A stretch of DNA of 64,000 bases. Origin: Zonotrichia leucophrys gambelii. Its lineage: Eukaryota > Chordata > Aves > Passeriformes > Passerellidae. The notes beneath the pieces are model-generated. The model did no database searches, was not told the origin of the DNA, and saw only the letters and a list, made by a program, of their open reading frames with translations. A program made the position numbers and the translations under genes. The stretch's first letter is position 1, and every line of letters starts with the position of its first letter. Shown here piece by piece: positions 49,470 to 59,246 of the stretch. The DNA lies in the NCBI RefSeq assembly GCF_028769735.1, contig NC_088171.1, positions 90,752,912 to 90,816,911 of the forward strand, in the 5' to 3' direction.

Positions 49470-49586
49470 ATAACAACGATGACCTTGGCACAGGACATTT
49501 CCCAGGGAATTGATGACCGCCGTGGACCATCAACTCTCCTAGCTAGTCATTAATCCCCAGGAAATGCCCTGTGTCTGCCTTGTTAT
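49470..49586. other. long imperfect inverted repeat (hairpin) with 28-base spacer
   Basis: Outer arms 49470-49476 and 49580-49586 are exactly complementary (ATAACAA). Inner arms 49489-49517 and 49546-49573 pair at 24 of 28 positions with one extra base at 49509, giving 31 base pairs in all. The arms are asymmetric between outer and inner stems (12 unpaired bases at 49477-49488 against 6 at 49574-49579). The spacer 49518-49545 contains two CpGs near its start (CGCCG). Possible identities: an ancient palindromic (MITE-derived or 'Eulor'-like) conserved element, a structured non-coding RNA, or a microRNA precursor. The long loop and long stem make a canonical microRNA less likely. No family name can be assigned. 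Confidence 0.7.
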
Positions 49587-49589
49587 TGC

Positions 49590-50589
49590 TTAATTCAATT
49601 ATTTGTGGTTGTGGCATATATTCTGTGAATATTTTATTGCTCAATCTGCTCTGCGTCTTACCTCTGCTCTTCTTAAAGTCCATCTTGGTCATGAGACCAG
49701 CTCAGCTCAAGAGCACCTCATATTTAGCAGAAGAGACTATGCTTAGCACATTTCTCTGTGCCTGCTATTTCATTAAGGCATCATAGCTTGAATGGAGTAA
49801 TAAAGATTGTGCTTTTCTATTTATTGTAAGAGTTTCATAAATTGTAATGTAGGTGGAAACCGGTTTTATTGGGCATATACATGCATATATACAATCACCA
49901 TAACAAAACCAATTGATCCTGCTACTTGAAATGGCATCGTTATGCTGAGATTTCTAGGTTTGCTTGAATGGTAAGATGCTAAAATAAAAGTTAGAAATGG
50001 GATGGTGTGATTCCTTTTTGTTAGTTTGGGTTTTTCTTCCTGTCTTATATCAGCCAGTTCTTGTTTCTAGTTCTGAGGATGCAGTAAAACAAAGCATTTA
50101 AACATCAGCCTTGTTGTTTCCTCTTCAATACTGCAGCTATCTATATGCTTGTTCCTGTCTTTATTTCTGGCGTGGGACTGTTCTATGGGGAACCAGAAAA
50201 ATAAAGGAGCTGGATTTTAACCTGCAGAGGAAAAAAAAGGCTAGTTTTAACCCCTACAATCAATTTCATCAAGCAACCTGGCTAGTTTTAAGCTCTGAAA
50301 TCCATTTCACCAAACAGTTTCTCCAACAGTTGTACCAGCACAATGGAGGGTCTTGTCTGGAGGCAGGAAAGAGTGGTGAGGAGTAAGGACGGCTTAGCCA
50401 GCCTGCCAGGGAAAGAAATGCTCCTTTAATTACAGTCTGAGAGTTTTATTCTCTTCTACACTAAAGGCCTTCACAGTGCTTTGGCTGTGGGAAGGAGACA
50501 TTAAACAAGTCTAAATACAATCTGTGTCTCTGTTACTATTAAAAATGTAGCATTAAGACATTTCTGAAGGAGTTGAAAAGCATAGGTGC
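49590..50589. other. non-coding stretch between the hairpin and a CR1 copy
   Basis: Nothing recognised. The open frames 49571-49786 and 50111-50386 have no domain. Confidence 0.5.
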
Positions 50590-51290
50590 ACAACTGGAAG
50601 CATCTGATCATTGAGTCACAGAGGTCCATGGCATCACATGGGATGTGTGCAAGTGCTGAAAGTTATTGTGAGAACACCATACCATCTTTTAAAGCTCATG
50701 GCAGTCAAGCAAAGTTAATAAGAACTGGAATAAAGGTAATGAGCACTGTAAGAAAGCTGACAAGTACAGTAAAAATACTGACTTACTTGAGCCAGTGTAG
50801 TGGAGGAACCAAAATGGTTTACAGATGGAGTATGTGACATCTTAGAAAGGGCTGAGAAAATTGGGTTTTATTGGTCTGGAGAAGAGAAAGTTAAAGGGAG
50901 ACTGTTGCAGTTTGCAATGGAATTGATCAGCACATGCAGATAAGAGCCAGAAAGTTCTCGGATATTCACCACAACAGTCCAGAGGCCACAGATACAAGTT
51001 AAAAAATGGGAAATTCTGGTTAGATATACAGAAAATTATTTGTTGTTGGGGGATTCAAATACTGGACCATTCTAATCAGAGAGGTTGTGGTGTCTCTATC
51101 CTTCTAGGTCTTTAGGACACAATGAAATATCACCCTGGGAATATCTCCCCATCCCATGATGGGGAGACCCTCAGCAACCTTTATGAAATCACACCTGCAC
51201 TACACTTTTATCAAATCACACCCAAGCAGGGCGTGAACTGTATGACCTCAAGCAGTTCCTCTAAAAGCAGTCAATGAGTCTATGATTCCA
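50590..51290 (+). mobile_element. CR1 LINE, sense, internally deleted
   Basis: Two CR1 segments in plus orientation. Around 50620-50740 the sequence follows the N-terminal RT region (GTCCATGGCATCACATGGGA, AAGTGCTGAAAG, AAAGCTCATGGCAGTCAAGC). From about 50855 it follows the 3' part (GGTCTGGAGAAGAGAAAG at 50873-50890, GGTTAGATATACAG at 51019-51032, AGAGAGGTTGTGGTGTCTC, then GTGAACTGTATGACCTCAAG). It ends with the CR1-type tail AATGAGTCTATGATTCC at 51273-51289. The central RT is missing. The 3'-proximal segment 51125-51225 aligns poorly and may hold an insertion. Confidence 0.85.
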
Positions 51291-52104
51291 CACTACTTCA
51301 AAGATATTTGAAGTAATGTGAGGACAACATTTCAAGCACAGGTACCTAAATGGTATGGATATAACTACATAACACCACTGGGACTAGTGTATCTCTTTCC
51401 CTTTGTTCACAAAAAGACCATCCCCAGGGAGAAAAAAATCTCAATTTATAACTTTTGCAATAAGTGCTGTGTTATCAACACTTTTACATTTATGTTAATT
51501 TTAATATCTTAAAGAAAGCCACCCTTATCTATTTAGTAGTTAAACATATTGGCTATAGTGGATTGATATGTTGACATGTCACATATTGTAAGATTGAAAA
51601 AGTAGTAATGTCTTATATTTGCACTTCTGCTATCCTCTTAGCCTCCAAAATCATGATATCTGAAACAGGGTTTTTGGAAATCTGATGGGAATTGTTTTTG
51701 AATTTTTCTTGGTATGATTATCACACAATAAAAAAACAGAAGTTATTTGCTAAGTAGCACTTTTACTTCAAGACTGAATAATGTTAGACCACCAAGCTTC
51801 CTTGAGGTCCTTTGAAATAGTGCCTAGCCTAAATATTTTTTCCATATTTTATTGTTTTCTTGCTACAGGCAGCCCTAGTGATGGTCTCCACCCCTACCAT
51901 GCAACCTTTATTTTATACGAGTCAGTAAACTACCTGCAAGTCCCATCAGAAATTTTGCAAACCCTTATAGATTCAACCCTTATGTTTCTCATAATTTTAT
52001 GAGTGATGGGCTCAAGAGTGATTGTCAGATCCATTCCATTTGAGGCAACTAAACAGGCAAGCACCACAGGGAATTCAGTTTTTCATTAATATCATTAAAG
52101 GGGC
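51291..52104. other. non-coding AT-rich stretch, no gene seen
   Basis: No repeat or gene recognised. The frames 51318-51512 and 51781-52002 are chance. Confidence 0.5.
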
Positions 52105-52245
52105 CAAGTATTTGAAGTATAGGATTGGAACTCAGAGGATTTACACTCTGGACCCAAATCTGCAACTTACTTTAGTGTATGTTCTTGCAGCTCACTGTGC
52201 ATTACTCAGTTCCCTAGCTTGAAAAAACAGAGGGAAAATGCATTG
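52105..52245 (+). repeat. MIR/CORE-SINE-like remnant, sense
   Basis: GATTGGAACTCAGAGGATTT (52123-52142), CAAATCTGCAACTTAC, TGTATGTTCTTGCAGCTCAC, then CTCAGTTCCCTAGCTTGAAAAA. In order these resemble the MIR-type SINE: the B-box neighbourhood, the CTGCCACTTAC...TGTGACCTTGG core, and the CTCAGTTTCCCCATCTGTAAAA segment. It is the most complete SINE remnant in the window. The frame 52022-52222 across it is not a gene. Confidence 0.6.
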
Positions 52246-53089
52246 CTGATCCACTTTTAAGCTATGCATACTCCAGTGGTGATTTTTTTATCCAGTTTTT
52301 TAAATTATTTTATTGTTTATAGACAACAAACAGGACAGATACACATATGAAAATACTTCTGTCAGAACCAGTTTTGGATTTTCCTCCTCAAAGTGTTTAA
52401 AAATAAATGTAAATGGCATGTGTAAGTCAATATTAAGTTTTAGACACAGACAGACAGATGACTGCCTATACACATGCAAACGGAATAGTTCCTAAATTCT
52501 TAAATGCTGCACTCCTTTGATAGCATAGCCATAGTTAATGTTGTGTCAGGGTTTCCACTATAAACCCTCACTTTTATAACTAGGCAATAAAATTTTACCC
52601 CAGGCATGAAGTACCAGGTCTCAGCACAGCGGCTGACATTTTTATATGTACACGTTTTCACACACATAAAAAAAAAAATAGTTTAGCTACTTTAATACAT
52701 GCAAGTGTAACTAATATTAAAAAAAGTTTAAGATACCTTTCAGTTGAAGATATATAATACACATACACACATATACACACATACATAGTGTAACTCCAAA
52801 CAGCTTGAGCTTGTTACTGAAGGGGTGCTAGAGAAAGACAATACATAGAAAACATGCAATCATTACTTATATCTAAAGAAAAAAAAATGTGTATGACCAA
52901 CTATTAGATTGGAAGTTACTTTGTTTGAGTAAATATGAGCCCTCACACGTGGCTCTACCCCCCATGCCACCAGCATTCCCCTCACCCCTGACATGATACA
53001 CTTCATTAAACACAGAAGTGCTTTGTTGCATTAGGTGGTTTAAAAGAAGTGGAAAGGTAGGCTCCTTGCACTTCCTATGAGAAATGAAA
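52246..53089. other. non-coding stretch with a TA/CA repeat
   Basis: Holds a degenerate ACACAT/ATACAC repeat at 52757-52787 and an A run near 52670. No gene or transposon recognised. Confidence 0.5.
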
Positions 53090-53465
53090 CATCGACTTCC
53101 TCTGAAGAAAATGTAAGTGGATTTGCTTAATTGGACTTAGGGCACTGGAGCAATTAATAATAGATTGTGTCATAGTAAGGGCTTTGTTTATATTTAAAGC
53201 AATAAATTACAAGTATTAAGTTTATATTTATTCCAAGTTAAACTCATTTGTAATTGACATGTTACTTAGCCCAAGGCTTTTAAGATCTTTTAGTATAATT
53301 AAATTAATAGAGAATTATAGATGACTGCTTGATAAACAAACAGCATGGACTTTAATATGACAGATATGCAGAGAGCAGGCCGTGTAAGTAGATCATTATT
53401 ATTGGTTTTACCTTCAGCAAAAATGCAACTGAAGTAGCAGCAAAGATTCAGTGCAAACAATGGTG
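53090..53465. promoter_or_regulatory. enhancer-like unique block
   Basis: Repeat-free and rich in homeodomain and forkhead-type cores: GCTTAATTGG, GCAATTAATAATAG, TTTGTTTATATTTAAAG, TAATTAAATTAATAG, TTGATAAACAAAC, and a SOX-like AACAATGG near 53457. No coding frame. Among the window's enhancer-like blocks this is one of the most convincing by eye, but conservation was not tested. Confidence 0.4.
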
Positions 53466-54109
53466 AATGCAAGGATGGTTTCTTGAAACTTTTCTTTTTT
53501 TTTCCTAAGTTGATGCTTAAGAAACATATTTATTGGTGTGAGGGAATATTAGTGAAGCAAGCTTTCCTATCCCACCACTCCATCATTGTGTTTCTTCTGC
53601 TCTCATGCCAAGTACTTTGCATTACATTTTTGAAAAGGTCACAACATATAAGGAGTCACTAAGACTTTGGACACTGGATTTTTCGAAGGATTGTTCTGGT
53701 CCTTTGTCGCTCCCCCAATAAGCTTAAGCATACTATTACCAACTTTTGTTGAAGCAATTAATGAATCTGTCATGGAGAGCAGTAGTGAAGATCCCACACA
53801 TGCCTTGGCAACTTATTTCAACATCTAACAGTCCTGAGGTTTGATATCTAAGTAAAAATGCTTGGTAAACAGAATATTTTTATTCCTGTTTACTGTGGCC
53901 TTAGAGAAAACACATTTCTGTTTCTCTTCCAGCTGTCTTTTAAGGCCAGCATGAGTCAAACTCTCTCCCTGTTCTTTTCTGTGCATGGCACACATTAAAG
54001 AGCAGAATTCTCAGCCTGTCTGCACAAGATCTGCTTTTGAGATCTCCGACTCTTCTCTTTTTTCTCCTGCAGAGTCTCCCACACTTCTGTCAAAATGCCC
54101 CACACAGGG
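53466..54109. other. non-coding stretch, no gene seen
   Basis: No repeat recognised with confidence. The right end (from about 53990) may be further decayed CR1 leading into the next feature. Confidence 0.45.
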
Positions 54110-54650
54110 CTCCTCCTGAACTCTTACAAATATTGAGCAGAACAGAAAGCTACACTGTGTGTTTGTTCGCTTTGCTCCTTTTAATCTTCCCAGGATAGTG
54201 CTTATCTTTTTCTCAACAGCATGACATTATTGACTTGTGTTCCACTTGTGATCCACTAATACCTTTAAATCCCTGTCTATTGGCCAGTTGCTCAACCAGT
54301 TTTTCTAGATCCTGAATTTGTTTGGCTGATTAGGCCTGTCTATCTGCGCTGTTTCACTTGTGCCTCTTGAACTGCATTTTGATTTTCTTCACACTATGCT
54401 TTCAATCTGTCAAGATCCTTTTGAAATTAAATCCCATCCATCAGTATAATGTGGTGCTTTCCATCTAAGCATCACCTACAGATTTAATTACTACTCCCTT
54501 TCCATTATTCAGGTCATTAACAATAAAAAAAATAGTGCCAAACCTTGACTGTTATATGCAGAATCATAGCCGGTGCTTCCCAGTAAAAAATACTACTTTT
54601 CAAAGATTTTCCTGTTGGTTTTACACTACCCTAAAATATATTTAATAAAA
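54110..54650 (-). mobile_element. old CR1/L3-type LINE fragment, antisense
   Basis: The plus strand shows the complement of the C-terminal RT region of older CR1 families: TTCCCAGGATAGTGCTTATC, CAATCTGTCAAGATCCTTTT (54403-54422), CATCACCTACAGATTTAAT (54470-54488) and TTATTCAGGTCATTAACAAT (54506-54525). These four blocks are in the expected order for an antisense copy. Strongly diverged. Weak similarity (GTAACCTGTGCTGACTGCTA near 54830) suggests it may continue to about 54900 or beyond. Confidence 0.65.
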
Positions 54651-57349
54651 GAATGTTTTCTTATAAACATATTGTGAGATATGCTTGTATCACAAGCATA
54701 TGTATCCCAGTTAATATTTTTACTTAGTCTAAAGTTAAGATACATGTGATGTTTTCTTCTACTCTGTCCTTATTATACTTCTTTGTCTTAGAATAACATA
54801 ACATGTGCTTGACCCAATTCCTAGTTAAGTAACCTGTGCTGACTGCTATTCATCTCCTTGGTTTCTTGCAGGTAAACAGTTTCAATTGTTATTCTAGTAT
54901 GGGATTTTTAAGTTGAATAGTCCATAACTCTTTACATTTCCTGCCCCTGCAAACCCCCGCTATTTTTAAGTTATGTACCATGTCTCTTTTTCCTATTTTC
55001 CATACCACATATGTCCTTGCAATTTCACAAAAATGAATACAACAACCCTAAAAGAGATATTTTGATTCCTTAAATAAATCCCGAGACATTTCAGGATGAA
55101 ATTTTAATTTTATTTAAAACCAGTGTTATTCTCTGACCTATTCCTTCTGTATCCCTTCACCTTCTGGGTTAATCAAATGACTCTTTTCAGTCCCACTGCT
55201 GACCTCCTTCCCCTATACTACCATGGTCATTGCAGTGTTCCCCCAATTTCTCTCTGAAACCCATTAGAAAACCAGAAATCAATGGTCTTTGAAATCTTTC
55301 TGCTCTAAGTGGAGTTTATGCTATCAGTTTATAGTATTAGAATAGATTTGGTTTGGGATACTTCACCTTTGAAACTATTTGTCACAACATTCTGTAGATA
55401 AAAAGATATAATTTGGTAGCTTATAAATTCAGTGTTTGCCTTAAACATTTCCTCTACTCCATGATAAAGCAGGAAATTCACAAATCTTCCTGATGATGTC
55501 TTTCTGTCCAAGAGTTAAAAATGTATGCTATTTTATCCTCTAGTTCCTAGTGGGCCTTTCTCCTTTCCTGCTGGTCTCACTTTTGGCAAATCAAAGCTAT
55601 CATATGTAATATTAATCCATTTCTTGTTTACCTAAATTCTATCCTTGCATACTAATTTTTCTGTGCGTAATTGCATGGACATATAAATATATGCATATTT
55701 GTAAATATAGATCTAGTTCTACATACATATATTTACTAGGATATGTGTTTATATAAACTGTTCTGTAATCCTCATTGTCTTTTCTAAACTCTTATTTGTA
55801 CAGCTTGTCCCATGTTAATAATTCTTTACTGTATCATTCTACTCTGGATGTCAGTTTAGCTGTGCTGGGGTGTCTATTATTTGCTGCATGATATGAGGTC
55901 ATCATTTTCTGAACTAACCCCAGAGTTGAAGTCTTCCTCTTTTCTGGTACTTGATATCCCAAGTAATAGTCATTCAAGGAACAGGAAATTACTTTCTGTG
56001 GTTTTGCTCTTTCTATTTAGCTAATTGATTCTAAATAACAGAAATTATATCATTTTACTATTTTTTAACAACCTCATTTGTTTGTAAATAGGCATTATGT
56101 CTTTTGTAGGCCTGGGGTTTTTTAATTCAGCAGGCTAATTGTACACTTGTACTCAAATATTTTGCAGGGATCTTCACTGGTCAAATTTTTAAGTCAGATC
56201 TACTTAAATTTTATCAGTATAATTTATTATATATATTATATATATTTAATGGTATATATTGCATTATAGACATCTGTAACTTAAAATGTTATTCCTGCTT
56301 GATTTAGAACTAGGTAGGTATTTTTGTGACTTATTGATTTTTGTCACTGAGTATAGTATAGTAAGGTCTTCCATTCTCAAGTGTTATGGCACACTGAGTT
56401 TGAAATTTCATGTATTAGGAAACTCACCTTTTATCTAAGGGTGTTTGATCAAGATTTTATATTGAAAGACTCTGAATGAGGAGACTACTTTAAATGCACA
56501 ATTCCTTTTTGTTTGAAATTTACTAGGGAAAGGAAGTGCAATATTGGAGTAACAATCTTCTTCATTTACTGTGAAAAGATGCTGATCACACAGGTAAAAT
56601 TTCTAGACTTTACTACTAAAAAGGAATGGAACATATTTTTATTTTTCTAATTTAATGAGTAGTTGCAATCATAAAATTCTCTTATGAGATTAACAATACT
56701 GAAAGGAACATGTGACAATTTGTTTTGCTTATTTATGCAGCTTTACAAGCAAGAGTGAAGAAAAAAGACTTGGAAGTAAAGAGAGTCATCCTTGTCAGTT
56801 TATCAGTTCCACTCATTATGTTGCACATCCATGTGCACTTTTAACTTTCTTATGCATCATAGCTTTCCTGCACATGAGGGTCTCTAAATAAGAGAATAAG
56901 CACCCCCCTCTGGGACACACTTCCGTCATTCCAGCACAGATTGTTGTCACATGAAATAATTTCATATAGTGAAATTCACAATGAAATTACAGATGAAAAT
57001 TAATTACTTGATGTGCGCCATAGACACCAGTGTTAATTAAATATATTCAGAATAAAAAGAAATTTAACTTTTTTAAAAGGCAGATTCAATAATAGCAAGT
57101 TGGTTTTGTCATGTGCTCAGAATCAGAGTGGGTATTTTCACTTTCTCACTCCTAGAATTTTATAATTGCTTTACCTGCCATGCTTAAGTCACATTACTGA
57201 AATATACTCCAGACAATCCTTTGCTTTCAGATCAAGAGAGTTGATAACTGATATGAGCATTGGTCTAGAGGGGGTTTTTTTGCATCATCACCTCTTTAAA
57301 GACAAGCATTAATTCCCCAGTATTTAATTTTCCAAACAGCCCTACTATA
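54651..57349. other. non-coding AT-rich stretch, possible LINE remains at left
   Basis: A 9-bp hairpin, ATATGCTTG (54679-54687) / CAAGCATAT (54693-54701), lies near the left edge. 55670-55760 and 56220-56270 are TA-rich low-complexity. No gene. The single minus-strand frame 55329-55511 is chance. Confidence 0.45.
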
Positions 57350-57565
57350 CATTATTGGGCTAGCTAGCAATTCCCATCTGTTTTAGGCAGCTAAATCATT
57401 AGCTTTGACTGGTATCTCTCACTGATACAGGCTTAAAAGCACCCTGTGGCTAATTTCGTTGCTAAATATGCATTTAGTCCTTGATTTTGGTCTCTCAAGT
57501 TTGAAAACTGTAATCTAAATGACTTTGCTAATCTGATCTTGTGATAACTGTTATCCTTCTGGCTT
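57350..57565. promoter_or_regulatory. enhancer-like unique block
   Basis: Contains GGGCTAGCTAGCAATTCCC, CTAAATCATTAGC, GGCTAATTTCGTTGC and AAATATGCATTTAG (POU-like) within about 120 bases. No repeat and no open frame. Composition suggests a conserved non-coding element. Untested. Confidence 0.35.
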
Positions 57566-59229
57566 ACTAGAATTAGACTAGGAAGGAAAAAACCTCTCAG
57601 ATATTGCTATGTGATAAATACTGACCTGTTGTGACTCTCTAATTGTTACTGCCTACTATGTGTAAACTAATGTCATAATTGAAACTAGATTCTGGGGAAA
57701 ATTCTGGTGCCTTGAAAATAATATAAGTTTTCCCCCTTTTTTTATCTTGTGGATAACAACAGCTCATACTGACTCTCTGAAATGGATTTTTAGACAGCTG
57801 TCTCCTTCAAAAAATGGCCAAGAGCATGCTCATCGTGATATTGTGTGAAGGCAGGTTCTGATGGACTGACATGCAGAGCATGGACTAAATTTTTTTAAAT
57901 GCAATTAACAGCATCAGAAATGTCATCCTTTTGCTATGTGGGAGTAACCTGAGAAATGCTGCATAACTCGCTTTAGGACTTATGGCTTAAAGAGCTGGTC
58001 ATCATCCCCACTCAGCTTGAGTGTCACAAATTATCTATAAAATTTTGATACAAACAAGATGGCAAAAATGCCTTGGCTGTGAAGTTACCCATCACTGTGT
58101 CCAAATGGAAAGATTTACATTCCTGCAAAAGCCCAAGCAAAACATTGCAGGATTACAGTAGACCACAGAAGTTAAGTAATAAACTCTCATTCTTCCACTG
58201 AAATGTTGCTATATTCAATTTTTTACTAATATTTTCTCATTGACGTTTTTAATGGAAAATTATTTTTAAAGGCAAGCAGAACAAGATGATTTTTCAAAGT
58301 ATTGCTGTATGCTTCTGACTCCATCTTGCAGTAATTCAGTTTTCTAAATAATTCCAGTTGTACTTTTTGGAGCAAATCCCTACAGAGAACAATGGGGTTG
58401 GTTGTTTTGTTGACTGCAATTGTTTTATATGCGGGTTTTTTGTCAAACCTCAATTTTGGGCAGGATAAGGAGTGGTTCAGAGAAGCCCCTCTAATGAATG
58501 GGTAACAGATGACTGTAAACCACAGGTATTAAACCTTTTCAACATTGAGCTTCAGTGACTCAAAATGTTAAAATAGAGACAGAAGAAAAACTGTGAACAT
58601 ATCCTAAAAGCTCAATGAATTAATTGTCTCAAATTAGGTAATTTGTGGCGAACCTCAGTTTGGATTTTTAACATATTTGGGAATGTGAGTGTGTTTGTAA
58701 TGCACAAATAACCAAATACCAAATGTACTTATTGCAAAAGATATAATTGGCTGTGGGTCTTTTCAATAGCAGTCTTAGGATATACAATGATGATTGCATA
58801 ATTTTCAAGTTTTTAACAATCACTCCATGTAGAAAAAGGTACTTGGTAAAGCAATAAAAAATAATAAAAATAAGGAGGAACACTTTGCAACAAAAGAGTT
58901 GCCTTAAATGTATTTGTACCCATTTACAGCTGTGTTCAACTGATCCCTTTTGTTTGATTTTCATGCAGCATCTCCTGATTGCTGAAACAATTCCTCACAT
59001 GCTACAGTATTTCATGAATTTCATGCAGTTCAGCATGATCACAGAAGACCCAATCCAAATATAGTTCCAAAAAATAAGGTTTGTCCTCTAGCAAAGTCTT
59101 CTTCATGCAAAATAAAATATAAAACTTCATAGTCACTGCTACTGACTGACAATTTTAGAGGAAATCAAATCATGTAGCAAAACATCCCTGAGGTACTACT
59201 CACATTTTAGTACTTTGTTGACAACTTGA
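57566..59229. other. non-coding AT-rich stretch, no gene seen
   Basis: The part 57880-58060 also looks slowly evolving (AAATGCAATTAACAGCATC, GCATAACTCGC). The minus-strand frames 58226-58453 and 58668-58964 have no domain. TTTCATG(A)ATTTCATGCAG is a small direct repeat near 59010. Confidence 0.45.
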
Positions 59230-59232
59230 AAT

Positions 59233-59246
59233 TAGCTAATTAGCTA
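59233..59246. promoter_or_regulatory. 14-base palindrome around a TAATTA homeodomain core
   Basis: TAGCTAATTAGCTA is an exact palindrome containing TAATTA, the paired homeodomain half-site, within GAAATTAGCTAATTAGCTAGTTTC. It could bind a homeodomain dimer. Palindromes of this size are not rare in AT-rich DNA. Confidence 0.35.
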
